Shown: in pieces, positions 8,242 through 16,864 of the stretch
Position numbering within the stretch: the first letter of the stretch is position 1
How the letters are laid out: each line of letters starts with the position of its first letter
Assembly: GCF_014873705.1 (NCBI RefSeq)
Contig: NZ_JADBDS010000003.1
Span: 992,001-1,056,000 of the forward strand
Direction: 5' to 3'
Length of the DNA stretch: 64,000 nt
Source of the DNA: Mycobacterium sp. OAS707
Lineage (GTDB): Bacteria; Actinomycetota; Actinomycetes; Mycobacteriales; Mycobacteriaceae
The notes under the pieces: generated by a model
The model's input: the letters and a program-made list of their open reading frames with translations, nothing else
The model's database searches: none
Told to the model about the DNA's origin: nothing
Translations under genes and position numbers: made by a program

Positions 8242-8687
8242 AACTGGGGCAGGCGCACCACCTGAACGAAAAACTCGTCGATCTGCCGCACGGCGCTCAT
8301 GAACTGATCGAGGTCGACGGGCTTGGTGACGTAGGCGTTGGCGTGCAGTTTGTAGCTACGCAAGATGTCCTCCTCCGCCGACGACGTGGTAAGTACGACG
8401 ACGGGAATGTGGCACAGCTCGGGGTCGGACTTGATCTTCTCGAGCAGCTGGCGCCCGTCGTATTTCGGCAGATTCAGATCGAGCAGAATCAGATCCGGCC
8501 TCGGCGCATCGGTGAACGGGCCGCGTCGGTAGAGGAAGTCCAGCCCCTCCTCACCGTCGTGGGCGACGTGCAAGGTGTTCTTGATCTTGTTGTGTTCGAA
8601 CGCTTCTCGGGTGATCAGCTCGTCACCCGGATCGTCTTCGACCAACAGCACATCGATTGCGCGGCCGTCGGCGGTCTCTGAAGTCAT
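8238..8687 (-). CDS. Single-domain response regulator (Rcp1-like)
   Basis: Receiver-only protein of 149 residues. The acidic pair D18/D19, phospho-acceptor Asp70 in LLDLNLPKYDG, Thr100 and Lys122 are all present. No output domain follows. The 60s loop and length resemble response regulators that pair with phytochrome-type histidine kinases. Its ATG overlaps the stop of the histidine kinase gene (ATGA), making it the probable cognate partner. By inference it relays phosphate rather than binding DNA. Confidence 0.9.
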   Translation of the reverse strand: MTSETADGRAIDVLLVEDDPGDELITREAFEHNKIKNTLHVAHDGEEGLDFLYRRGPFTDAPRPDLILLDLNLPKYDGRQLLEKIKSDPELCHIPVVVLTTSSAEEDILRSYKLHANAYVTKPVDLDQFMSAVRQIDEFFVQVVRLPQF

Positions 8688-10258
8688 TCAGTTGCTCCTT
8701 CGAGGATTGCCGTTGCGTGAACGGGCAGGGTGAATTGGAAACGCGTGCCCTCGGTGTTCGAGGTGTCGATCCAGATGTTTCCGCCGTGGTGTTCGACGAT
8801 TTTCTTACACAGCGCAAGCCCAATGCCTGTGCCGCTGTATGCGTCCCGGCCGTGCAGACGCTGAAAGATCACGAAGACCTTGTCGGCGAACTCGCTCGGG
8901 ATGCCGATCCCGTTGTCGGACACCGTGAAAATCCAGTCGGCGTCGTCGTCGCGAACACGTTGATCGCACTCGATGACGATCTTCGGGGCCGTTCCCTCCC
9001 TCCGGAATTTCACCGCGTTGCTGATCAGGTTCTGCCACACCATCACCAACAGGGTGGGGTCACCGTCGACCTGGGGTAGTCCCCCTGGCGGCCTGGTGAT
9101 CTGCGCGCCCGACTCCTCGAGCGCGGTCGACAGGTTGCCGAGGGCGGCGTCCAACGTGGTGTCCAGATCCACCTGGGTGGACGTGGCGTTGAGCCGTCCG
9201 ACTCGCGAGAACGTGAGCAGATCGTTGATCAACACCTGCATCCGTTTGGCACCGTCGACCGCGTACGCGATGTATTCGGTGCCGCGCTCGTCGAGTTTGT
9301 CTCCGTAGCGTTTCTCGAGCAGCTGGCAGAACGACGCGACCTTGCGCAGCGGCTCCTGCAGATCGTGTGATGCGACATAGGCGAACTGCTCGAGTTCGGC
9401 GTTCGACCGGCGCAGCTCGACAGCCTGCTCGTCGAGGGCCGCCTGTGCCGACTGCGACGACTCCAGTTCCTCGACGATTCGCTGTCGCATGTCTTCGACG
9501 TCGGTTGCGATGGATCGAATGTCCTTGGGGCCACGGGGCACAATGCGCTCGCCGAAGTTGCCTTCGGTGATTCGCCTGCAGGCCGCGGCAAGGGCGGCCA
9601 GCGGCCGGGTGACCGCGGTTCGGATCAGCACCGCAAGCAGTACCGTCATCGCGAAAAAGGTGACGATCAGCCCGGCAAGCACGGTGTTGCGCCACGCGCG
9701 CACGTTGTGGAGCTCCTCGAGACCGGCTTGCCTGATCGCCGAAAGGTGCTCGTTCTGAGCGATGAATAGTGCTCGCAGACGGTCGAATTCGACCTTGCCG
9801 CGGTCGGCGGTCGCGTTGTCCAGCACTGTCGGCCTGCCGGGCGTGATGCTCGCGATCAAAGGATCCGCGTAACTCGTTCGCCAGTCGGCAGCCGCTCGCT
9901 CGATGGCATCGAGGTCGTCGGCGGCTTCGCGATGAGAGCCGAGATGGCTGCGAACGTCGTCAGCGGCTGACCGCTCGGCACGCTGTCCGTCGAAGTAGGG
10001 TTCGAGGAATTGCCGGTCGGCCGCGATCGCGTAGCCGCGAAGCGCCGTCTCCTGATCCCGCAGCGCGGCCTGCAACTGATAGGCGGCAACCCGCGCCGGC
10101 TGCGTGTTGTCGATCAATTCGTCGGACACGTCGTCGGTCCGGGTCAGCAGGATGCCGCCTGCGATCGCGGCGGCGAGCACCACCGCTCCCATCACTGACA
10201 GCACGACGTTCTGCCAGCCCTGCACGGTCAGGCGGCGGGTGCCCCCCGGCGAAGTCAT
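8684..10258 (-). CDS. Sensor histidine kinase with CHASE3 and HAMP domains
   Basis: Membrane histidine kinase of 524 residues. Transmembrane helix 1 is near residues 18-39, an external CHASE3 sensor about 42-185, helix 2 about 190-212, HAMP about 214-265, and a coiled linker about 265-290. The HisKA domain carries His298 in ASHDLQEP, and the C-terminal ATPase has NGIGIP and GTGIGLALC boxes. The phytochrome-like HisKA type fits its pairing with a single-domain receiver. It overlaps both neighbours by 4 bp (ATGA), so kinase, receiver and phosphatase are made together. The sensed signal is unknown. Confidence 0.92.
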   Translation of the reverse strand: MTSPGGTRRLTVQGWQNVVLSVMGAVVLAAAIAGGILLTRTDDVSDELIDNTQPARVAAYQLQAALRDQETALRGYAIAADRQFLEPYFDGQRAERSAADDVRSHLGSHREAADDLDAIERAAADWRTSYADPLIASITPGRPTVLDNATADRGKVEFDRLRALFIAQNEHLSAIRQAGLEELHNVRAWRNTVLAGLIVTFFAMTVLLAVLIRTAVTRPLAALAAACRRITEGNFGERIVPRGPKDIRSIATDVEDMRQRIVEELESSQSAQAALDEQAVELRRSNAELEQFAYVASHDLQEPLRKVASFCQLLEKRYGDKLDERGTEYIAYAVDGAKRMQVLINDLLTFSRVGRLNATSTQVDLDTTLDAALGNLSTALEESGAQITRPPGGLPQVDGDPTLLVMVWQNLISNAVKFRREGTAPKIVIECDQRVRDDDADWIFTVSDNGIGIPSEFADKVFVIFQRLHGRDAYSGTGIGLALCKKIVEHHGGNIWIDTSNTEGTRFQFTLPVHATAILEGATE

Positions 10259-11463
10259 CGTGGCGTCCGCTCGACACGCACCACCGCGATGTCGTCGGTG
10301 TGCCCGCCGTGCGTGCGCGCCCGCGCCTCCACCTCACCGATGAGCGTGTCCACAAAGGCGCGGCCCGGCAGCGCGGCAAGGGAGCGCGCGAGTTCGAGCA
10401 GGCCGTCCTCGCCGAGGCGTTCGTTGCCCTGTCCGGAGTGGCCTTCGAACAGACCGTCGGTCAGCAGCAGCAAGCCGTGTCCTTCCGGCAGTTCGAGTTC
10501 GTTGACCGGCCACTCGCGCGCGCCAAGCCCGAGCGCGGGGCCTGCGGCCGGTTCGATCCATTGCACATCGTTGTTCCCATGCATCAACATGCCGGGATGC
10601 CCAGCGCGCACCGCGTTGAATCGCAGACTGTCTGGAGCAAACGCGAGGCTCAGCAGAGTCGCGAAGATTCCCTTCGTCGGCCGTTCCGTGAGCAGGACCC
10701 GCTCGAGTTGGTGCATGCGCTCGTTGCCGCGCAGACCGGCGAATGTGAGTGCCCGCCAACCGATGCGCAAAGCCACGCCGAGCGCGGCCTCGTCCGGGCC
10801 GTGCCCGGCCACGTCGCCGACCATGACGTGCACGGTTCCGTCGGGTGTCTGCACCACGTCGTAGAAGTCGCCGCCTAACAGCGCATACGCCCGACTCGCC
10901 CGGTAGCGGGTGATGATGTCGACGCCGGGGTCGTCGAGCAAAAGGGGTGACGGCTGCAGGCCACGCTCGAGTCGAGCATTCTCCCCTGCTCGAATGCGGC
11001 TGGCGTGCAATTCGACTGCCGTCAACTCGGCCCGTTTCCGCTCGATCGCATACAGCAGCGAACGGCGGAGCGTCTCAGGCTCCACCCGACCCTTGACCAG
11101 GTAATCCTGGGCGCCGGACGCCACCGCGGAGATCCCGAAATGTTCGTCGTTCAACCCCGTCAACACCACGATCGGGATGTTCGGATCCACAGTGCAGATG
11201 CGCTGCAGCGCGTCGATGCCGTTGGCGTCGGGCAGATTCAGGTCCAGCAGCACGCAATCTGGGCGGTTGCGTGCCAGCTCCCGTTCGGCTTCAGAAACCG
11301 TGGCCTTCCACGCGAATTCAATGTCGACTGCGGCGTCGGCGATCAGCTCCTCGACCAACAACGCATCGGCGCGATCGTCCTCGACCAGCAGCACTGACAG
11401 GCGCGGCCCCGCGGCCGCGCGAACGACAGCGGGGTTGTCCTGGGAGTAATGCGGCGCGCGCAT
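10255..11463 (-). CDS. Receiver-domain PP2C/SpoIIE-type phosphatase (RsbU-like)
   Basis: Fusion protein of 402 residues. The receiver domain spans about 22-140 with Asp74 as phospho-acceptor in LLDLNLPDANG. A short helical linker leads to a SpoIIE/PP2C phosphatase domain about 185-400 with metal-binding motifs GGDFYD, GDVAGHG, LTDGLFEG and HTDDIAV. Such proteins dephosphorylate STAS antagonists, here plausibly the one encoded at 7406. Its phosphorylation by the co-encoded histidine kinase would link a two-component signal to the partner switch. It is the first gene of the overlapping minus operon; start at the ATG 11463. Confidence 0.92.
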   Translation of the reverse strand: MRAPHYSQDNPAVVRAAAGPRLSVLLVEDDRADALLVEELIADAAVDIEFAWKATVSEAERELARNRPDCVLLDLNLPDANGIDALQRICTVDPNIPIVVLTGLNDEHFGISAVASGAQDYLVKGRVEPETLRRSLLYAIERKRAELTAVELHASRIRAGENARLERGLQPSPLLLDDPGVDIITRYRASRAYALLGGDFYDVVQTPDGTVHVMVGDVAGHGPDEAALGVALRIGWRALTFAGLRGNERMHQLERVLLTERPTKGIFATLLSLAFAPDSLRFNAVRAGHPGMLMHGNNDVQWIEPAAGPALGLGAREWPVNELELPEGHGLLLLTDGLFEGHSGQGNERLGEDGLLELARSLAALPGRAFVDTLIGEVEARARTHGGHTDDIAVVRVERTPR

Positions 11464-11652
11464 GTGCCATCACGTCCTTTTATACGTAACGTCACCCTGG
11501 CCGCGCTGACCCTTCTTCAGTGACAACGTCACGACCATACCGAGTCCGTTGCATGGGCACATTCCTGGGGAACGTCGGCCCGCTGACAGATTAGGTGGTA
11601 TGGCCGTTTAGCAGTACGCTTGCGCGCGGTTCCCCGTTGCCCAGGAGAGATC

Positions 11653-11919
11653 ATGCCCACGCTGTCCGCAAGGACCGTCTCTGCACAACCTATCCGCAGC
11701 GGCCGCTCGATTCGCCGCATCGTCCCGGGTCTGACCGCCGGTCAGTGCTTCGAAATCGAGGTCAGCCCCGAAGTCACGGGCTGGGCCATCCGGATTCCTG
11801 AGCTCGACGCCGTGGCCCATGCGACCAGGCGGGCCTCCGTCGAGATCGTTGCGCGTAAGTACATCGCCGCGCGCACCGGCATCCCGATCGGCTACATCAC
11901 CGTGGACGTTCGCGACTAG
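11653..11919 (+). CDS. Small HicB-like protein without a HicA partner
   Basis: Protein of 88 residues from the ATG at 11653 (ribosome site CAGGAGAG). The segment FEIEVSPEVTGWAIRIPELD followed by a helical VEIVARKYIAARTG stretch resembles the partial RNase-H-like fold of HicB antitoxins. No HicA-like dsRBD toxin gene is adjacent on either strand, so an antitoxin role is doubtful; it may be a stand-alone HicB-like regulator. It is a single-gene unit closed by a strong terminator. Confidence 0.65.
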   Translation: MPTLSARTVSAQPIRSGRSIRRIVPGLTAGQCFEIEVSPEVTGWAIRIPELDAVAHATRRASVEIVARKYIAARTGIPIGYITVDVRD

Positions 11920-11933
11920 CCGCACCACGACAC

Positions 11934-11962
11934 AAAGGGCACCCGATTCGGGTGCCCTTTTC
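11934..11962 (+). terminator. Rho-independent terminator after the HicB-like gene
   Basis: Perfect 11-bp stem (AAAGGGCACCC with its complement at 11950-11960) around a 5-nt loop, with trailing T residues, 14 bp after the stop codon. Confidence 0.9.
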
Positions 11963-11977
11963 GCTATGCGCCGACGC

Positions 11978-12008
11978 GATGTAGTACTACCCTGAGTAGT
12001 ACTACATC
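11978..12008 (+). promoter_or_regulatory. Tandem palindromic operator upstream of the qcrB paralog
   Basis: Perfect 12-bp inverted repeat (GATGTAGTACTA, 7-nt spacer, complement). Inside it the 10-bp palindrome GTAGTACTAC occurs twice, at 11981-11990 and 11996-12005, centres 15 bp apart. It ends 20 bp before the qcrB start, so bound protein would block transcription or initiation. TACTAC/GTAGTA dyads recall operators of BlaI/MecI-type repressors, but the regulator is not identified here. Confidence 0.65.
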
Positions 12009-12028
12009 GGTATCAGGGAGCGGTGCTC

Positions 12029-13645
12029 ATGAGTCCGAAACTGGCTGACAGCGTGGTCCGCCACGGCGACGCGATCGATTCGCGCTATCACCCGTCTGCG
12101 GCGGTCCGCCGCGGCCTCAACAAGGTGTTCCCGACCCACTGGTCGTTCCTGTTGGGCGAGATCGCGCTGTATTCATTCGTGGTCCTACTGATCACCGGCG
12201 TCTACCTGACGCTGTTCTTCGACCCGTCGATGGCTGAGGTCACGTACAACGGCGTGTACCAGCCGCTGCGCGGTGTCGAGATGTCGCGGGCGTATGCGTC
12301 GGCGCTGAACATCAGCCTGGAAGTCCGCGGCGGGTTGTTCGTTCGGCAGGTCCACCATTGGGCGGCTTTGATGTTCGCCGCCGCGATCATGGTGCATCTC
12401 GCACGGGTCTTCTTCACCGGGGCGTTCCGTCGACCGCGTGAAGCCAACTGGGTGATCGGCTCGCTGCTGTTGATACTTGCGATGTTCGAGGGTTACTTCG
12501 GCTACTCCCTGCCCGACGATCTGCTGTCCGGCATCGGGCTTCGTGCTGCGCTGTCGTCCATCACGCTGGGCCTGCCTGTGGTGGGCACCTGGCTGCATTG
12601 GGCGCTGTTCGGCGGTGACTTCCCCGGTGACGTCCTGCTGCCGCGGCTGTACGCGCTGCACGTATTGATCATTCCGGGAATCATCTTGGCGCTCATCGGT
12701 ATTCACCTGGCACTGGTGTGGTTTCAGAAGCACACGCAGTTCCCCGGCCCCGGCCGCACCGAGCGCAACGTCGTCGGCGTGCGCGTCATGCCGGTCTTCG
12801 CGGTGAAGTCCGGGGCGTTCTTCGCGATGGTCACCGGCATCCTCGGTCTGATGGGCGGCCTGCTGCAGATCAACCCGATCTGGCAGCTGGGCCCCTACAA
12901 ACCGGCGCAGGTCTCGGCGGGCAGCCAACCCGACTTCTACATGATGTGGCCGGAAGGACTGATGAGGCTGTGGCCCGCGTGGGAGTTCTACCTTTTCGGC
13001 CACACCATCCCCGCTGTCGTGTGGGTCGCCGCGATCATGGGGCTGGTCTTCGCGCTACTGACCGTCTATCCGTGGCTGGAGAAGAGGGCCACCGGCGACA
13101 GGTCGCACCACAATCTGCTGCAACGGCCGCGAGATGTGCCGGTGCGCACCGCAATTGGTGCGATGGCGATCGCGTTCTACCTGGTGCTGACGCTGGCGGC
13201 GATGAACGACATCATCGCGCTGAAGTTCCACATCTCGCTGAACGCGACGACCTGGATCGGGCGCATCGGCATGGTGGTACTGCCCGCCATCGTCTACTAC
13301 GTCACCTACCGCTGGTGCATCGCCCTGCAGCGCGGCGACCGGGCGGTGCTCGAGCACGGCATCGAGACCGGGATCATCAAGCGGCTGCCGCACGGCGCCT
13401 ACATCGAAGTGCACCAGCCGCTGGCGCCAGTGCCGCTGGAATATGCGGGCGCGCCGGTGCCGAAGCGGATGAACAAGCTCGGCTACGCGGGCGCACCGGG
13501 TAGCGGAGGGTTGCTGACCGCCGACCCGATCGCCGAACACGAGGCGTTGACGGAAGCGGCACACGTGTCAGAACGCAAGGCGCTCAATGCATTACGCGAA
13601 CACCAGGATCAAGACAGCGGGCGGTTCTCGCGCACCCCACGGTAG
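12029..13645 (+). CDS. qcrB: Stand-alone QcrB-like cytochrome b
   Basis: Cytochrome b subunit of the bc1 complex, 538 residues. Heme-ligand histidine pairs are visible in the HHWAALMF...MVHLARVF and LYALHVLI...IGIHLALVW helices. The quinol-site motif is PDFY, as in mycobacterial QcrB, followed by [17 protein letters not shown]. Normally qcrB sits in a ctaE-qcrCAB cluster; here no qcrA, qcrC or ctaE is next to it, so this is a paralog. The ATG at 12029 follows GGGAG at 12016-12020. It lies behind a tandem palindromic operator, so it is probably conditionally expressed, perhaps to exchange quinol-site properties or serve another partner. Confidence 0.9.
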   Translation: MSPKLADSVVRHGDAIDSRYHPSAAVRRGLNKVFPTHWSFLLGEIALYSFVVLLITGVYLTLFFDPSMAEVTYNGVYQPLRGVEMSRAYASALNISLEVRGGLFVRQVHHWAALMFAAAIMVHLARVFFTGAFRRPREANWVIGSLLLILAMFEGYFGYSLPDDLLSGIGLRAALSSITLGLPVVGTWLHWALFGGDFPGDVLLPRLYALHVLIIPGIILALIGIHLALVWFQKHTQFPGPGRTERNVVGVRVMPVFAVKSGAFFAMVTGILGLMGGLLQINPIWQLGPYKPAQVSAGSQPDFYMMWPEGLMRLWPAWEFYLFGHTIPAVVWVAAIMGLVFALLTVYPWLEKRATGDRSHHNLLQRPRDVPVRTAIGAMAIAFYLVLTLAAMNDIIALKFHISLNATTWIGRIGMVVLPAIVYYVTYRWCIALQRGDRAVLEHGIETGIIKRLPHGAYIEVHQPLAPVPLEYAGAPVPKRMNKLGYAGAPGSGGLLTADPIAEHEALTEAAHVSERKALNALREHQDQDSGRFSRTPR

Positions 13646-14733
13646 ATGCCCCACCGGACGAACAGTGGCATCAGCACCCGGTCGAACGACCACGCCGGGA
13701 ACGTGAAGGCGCGACCGTTCGGCGCAAAGACCTCCAGCCCGTCGGGTTGGATTCCGATCACCGAACCCCACCGTCGTTTCGGTGGGCGGTAGGCGCGCAG
13801 CGGTCGACCCGCGAACTCGGCGCGGATGTTGTGGGCCAGCAGGCCGTCGGCCCTGTTGCGCGCCGAGCTTCGCAGCGGATCCGTCGCCGCCACGTCGCCG
13901 ATGGCGAACACGCCGGGATGGCCGGGTACGCGCAGCTCGGGAGTCACTCGGACGAAACCGCTTTCGTCGAGCAGCTCAGCAGGCAACCAGTCGGTGTTGG
14001 GCCGTACCCGTCCCGTCGCCCACAGGACGGCATCTGCCGACGCCGCCGGCTGCCCGGTGCTCCATCGGACCGGCTCGCTGGTGATCCGGTCACAGTTGAA
14101 TCCGTCGGGTATCAAGGCGCGATGCCCCGGGTGGAGCACCACACCCGCCTCGCGAAGCCGGTCCTGGATGCGCGCCCACGCCCGGGGGTGATGGCCGACC
14201 AACGCGCGGTCGCCGGGGAAGTACAGGTCCACCCGCTTTCCGGGCCAAGACCTCGCGACGTTGGCTGCGCTGCTGACGGCCGCCGCGCCGCCGCCCACCA
14301 CGATCACCGAACCGGCTGCGGCCAACTGATCGTGGGCGGCGCGCAGGTCGGCGCCGATCTCGTCGGCCGATTGAAAGCTCGGCTGCCGCCAGAAGCCGTT
14401 GGTGACTCCCGTCGAGATGACCAGTGCGTCGTATGGCTCGGACGACGTCGAGCCGTCGTCATGGCGCACAAGGACTTTCCGCGCGGCGAGGTCGACCCCG
14501 GCCAGGGTGCCGTGCACGGTGCGTACCCTGTCGAGCCCGCGGAACTTGTCGAACGGAATCCAGTTGGCGCGCGCCCACTCATGCGGACGCGACAGTCGCC
14601 AGCCCAGCTCCTGTCCGCTGACCAACGCGGGCTTGGCCGAGATTCCGACCACCTCGGCGTGGCGGGCCAACCGGATCGCGGTGAGCACACCGCTGTCGCC
14701 AAGACCGGCAATCACGACGCGGCGCAAATCCAT
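13609..14733 (-). CDS. NDH-2-like FAD-dependent pyridine nucleotide-disulphide oxidoreductase
   Basis: Flavoprotein of 374 residues. The N-terminal dinucleotide motif is GLGDSG, where family members have GxGxxG. The second, NAD(P)-binding motif is VVGGGAAAV near residue 155. [11 protein letters not shown] and [10 protein letters not shown] form the FAD contact typical of this family. The C-terminal part resembles type-II NADH dehydrogenases and AIF-like reductases. Start ATG at 14733; the ten residues upstream to 14763 overlap a terminator stem and are rejected. It converges with qcrB with a 37-bp overlap, and being beside a quinol oxidase subunit it could feed quinone, by inference only. Confidence 0.8.
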   Translation of the reverse strand: MDLRRVVIAGLGDSGVLTAIRLARHAEVVGISAKPALVSGQELGWRLSRPHEWARANWIPFDKFRGLDRVRTVHGTLAGVDLAARKVLVRHDDGSTSSEPYDALVISTGVTNGFWRQPSFQSADEIGADLRAAHDQLAAAGSVIVVGGGAAAVSSAANVARSWPGKRVDLYFPGDRALVGHHPRAWARIQDRLREAGVVLHPGHRALIPDGFNCDRITSEPVRWSTGQPAASADAVLWATGRVRPNTDWLPAELLDESGFVRVTPELRVPGHPGVFAIGDVAATDPLRSSARNRADGLLAHNIRAEFAGRPLRAYRPPKRRWGSVIGIQPDGLEVFAPNGRAFTFPAWSFDRVLMPLFVRWGIYRGVRENRPLS

Positions 14734-14751
14734 GGGGACACGCTGACATAC

Positions 14752-14785
14752 GAAGAGGGGCACCCGCTACCGGGTGCCCCTCTTC
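14752..14785 (-). terminator. Strong hairpin terminator downstream of the small secreted gene
   Basis: Perfect 15-bp stem (arms 14752-14766 and 14771-14785, GAAGAGGGGCACCCG and its complement) with a 4-nt loop. It starts 18 bp after the stop of the minus-strand gene at 14803. A U-run is absent, as is common in mycobacteria. Confidence 0.75.
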
Positions 14786-14802
14786 AAGTGAGATTCGGTT
14801 GG

Positions 14803-14970
14803 TCAGTGGCTCTGGTGAACGCTGGTGTCGACGTGCGGCACGCTCACCGACGGCTGGATGTCATAGATCCAGTCGTGGTGGATCGAGTCGGCCTGCGCCG
14901 GCCCGGCCAAGCCGAGGATCGCGGCGGCCAGTCCACTGGCGGCGATGGTGGCGAATCCGAACTTCTTCAT
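14803..14970 (-). CDS. Tiny His-rich secreted peptide
   Basis: A 55-codon gene with the sequence MKKFGFATIAASGL at its start, a hydrophobic core, and a signal-peptide cleavage site after GPAQA near residue 28. The mature peptide is only about 27 residues, with five histidines and the pattern HHDWIYDIQPS. A ribosome site AGAAGAAGG precedes the ATG at 14970, and a 15-bp terminator follows, which supports a real, abundantly transcribed unit. Its signal peptide closely resembles that of the secreted peptide at 23731 (MKKITFATG). Function unknown; metal binding by the histidines is possible. Confidence 0.7.
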   Translation of the reverse strand: MKKFGFATIAASGLAAAILGLAGPAQADSIHHDWIYDIQPSVSVPHVDTSVHQSH

Positions 14971-15142
14971 TTTGATGCCTTCTTCTTGTCCGTGTCGGCC
15001 GGTCTTGTAACTTCATTGGCCGATCTGACTGGTTAAACCAGGAGGTCAGGGTATTAATTCCGTTGGCAGTAATTGACCGGCGGTTGGCAGGAATCGATCG
15101 GTCGCCACCGCACCTTCACCTTTTGGGGCTACGTTGTCCGTC

Positions 15143-16843
15143 ATGACCCCCAGGCTGGTGTCCGTCAACGTCGGCATGCCGAAAGACGTGCCGTGGAACG
15201 GTAAGACGGTGCACACCGGCATCTGGAAAACGCCGGTCGAGGGCCCCGTGATGGTGCGCCGCCTCAACATCGACGGCGACGGCCAGGGTGACCTCGGCGG
15301 GCACGGTGGCGAACAGCGCGCGGTCATGGTCTACCAGACCGAGTCGTATGACTTCTGGCGCGACTACCTGGGCCGCGACGATCTGGTGCCGGGCAACTTC
15401 GGGGAGAACTTCACCGTCAGCGGCCTGGCCGATCGCGACGTCTGCATCGGTGATCGCTACCAGATCGGCGACGCCGAGTTCGAGGTCACCCAGCCGCGCG
15501 TCACCTGCTTCCGCGTGGGAATGCGCCTCGGGGTGCCCGAGATGCCCAATCTGCTTGTCTCCCAACATCGGCCGGGCTTCTATTTCCGGGTCATCGCCGA
15601 GGGAGTCGTGCGTGCGGGTGACGATATCGTGCTGACCCGCCGGGGGCGTCACGAACTCAGCGTCGCCGACGTCGACGCGCTGTTGTATCTGCCGGACCGG
15701 AACACAGAGCTGCTGTCCAAGGCCGTCGACATGCCCGCACTGAGTCCCGGGTGGCAGCAGTCGTTCGGCGACATGCTCGTCGGGCCCGAGAAAACCTCCA
15801 CCGAGGCGGGATGGGTCGGCTTCCGGCCGTTGCACGTGACGGCCACCCATGCGGAAAGCCCGACAGTGCTGTCGATCCGACTCGAGGCCGACGATGGCGG
15901 CGCGCTTCCGGCGCCGCTGCCCGGCCAGTACCTCACGCTGAAGATCCCCGCCGCGGGCGACCCGCCGCCGATGCGCAGCTATTCGCTCTCAGGAGATCCG
16001 AGCGCCGGGCACTACCGCATCAGCGTCAAGCGCGAGGAGCACGGTCAGGTCAGCCGCTGGCTGCACAGCCATGCCGCGGCCGGGATGGTCATCGAATGCG
16101 CCGCGCCGCGAGGCGATTTCCATCTCCTCGACGAGGACGGCCCCGTCGTGCTGGTGTCGGCCGGCGTCGGCGCCACTCCCGTGATGGCGATGGCACACGC
16201 ATTGGCGTCGGCGAAGCGGCAGCGCCAGGTTTGGTGGCTGCACACCACACAGAGCGCGGCGACATACGCGTTCGCCGCCGAGATCGCCGGCCTGCTCGAC
16301 ACCTTGCCCGGCGCACACCAGCACGTCTTCTACACGCGCGACGGTGACGCATCATCGCGCCTGGACGGCCGCTCGATCGCCGCGCTGGGTCTGCCGACCG
16401 ACGCGACGGCATACCTCTGCGGTCCCGCCGCTTTCATGGCCGACGTCCGCGACGCACTCGCCTCGGCCGGACTGGACCCGACGCATATTCACACCGAACT
16501 GTTCGGAGCGCTACCGCCGATCAATCCCGGCGTCGTCGGCGCAGTCGCCCCGCCCCGGCCACACCCACCGGCCGGCCGACCGGGCGCGGGACCGCAAGTC
16601 ACCTTCGCCCGAAGCGGACTCAGCGTCGACTGGTCGCCCGCCTTCCACACGCTGCTCGAATTCGCCGAGGCCTGCGATGTGCCGACCCGGTATTCCTGCC
16701 GCAGCGGCGTGTGCCATACCTGTGCCACCGCGGTGATCGAGGGCACGACCGACTATCTCGAGCCGCCGTTGGAGGAGCCCACCGACGGCACGGTGCTGTT
16801 GTGCACTGCCACGCCGCACACCGATCTCGTCCTCGATCTCTGA
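15143..16843 (+). CDS. MOSC / ferredoxin reductase / 2Fe-2S ferredoxin fusion protein
   Basis: Three-module protein of 566 residues. An N-terminal MOSC domain (about 1-165) carries the conserved molybdenum-ligand-type Cys in QPRVTCFRVG, followed by a short 3-alpha linker. A flavodoxin-reductase part (about 225-460) has RSYSLSG for FAD and the VSAGVGATPVMAMA and CGPAAFM motifs for NAD(P)H. The C-terminus (about 485-566) is a plant-type 2Fe-2S ferredoxin with CRSGVCHTC and a fourth Cys in LLCTATP. This makes a self-contained electron chain to a MOSC centre, as in YiiM-type N-hydroxylated-compound reductases. Start is the ATG at 15143, not the TTG at 15134. Confidence 0.9.
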   Translation: MTPRLVSVNVGMPKDVPWNGKTVHTGIWKTPVEGPVMVRRLNIDGDGQGDLGGHGGEQRAVMVYQTESYDFWRDYLGRDDLVPGNFGENFTVSGLADRDVCIGDRYQIGDAEFEVTQPRVTCFRVGMRLGVPEMPNLLVSQHRPGFYFRVIAEGVVRAGDDIVLTRRGRHELSVADVDALLYLPDRNTELLSKAVDMPALSPGWQQSFGDMLVGPEKTSTEAGWVGFRPLHVTATHAESPTVLSIRLEADDGGALPAPLPGQYLTLKIPAAGDPPPMRSYSLSGDPSAGHYRISVKREEHGQVSRWLHSHAAAGMVIECAAPRGDFHLLDEDGPVVLVSAGVGATPVMAMAHALASAKRQRQVWWLHTTQSAATYAFAAEIAGLLDTLPGAHQHVFYTRDGDASSRLDGRSIAALGLPTDATAYLCGPAAFMADVRDALASAGLDPTHIHTELFGALPPINPGVVGAVAPPRPHPPAGRPGAGPQVTFARSGLSVDWSPAFHTLLEFAEACDVPTRYSCRSGVCHTCATAVIEGTTDYLEPPLEEPTDGTVLLCTATPHTDLVLDL

Positions 16844-16864
16844 CCCAGAATCGACGGGACTACG

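Noticed and set aside
11520-11532. GTGAC-AAC-GTCAC dyad upstream of the PP2C operon as a CRP site
   Set aside because: The spacing between GTGA and TCAC is five, not the six of the mycobacterial CRP consensus, and the dyad is short.
12185-13003. 272-codon minus frame inside qcrB
   Set aside because: Gln/Arg/His-rich antisense of transmembrane helices, a common high-GC artefact.
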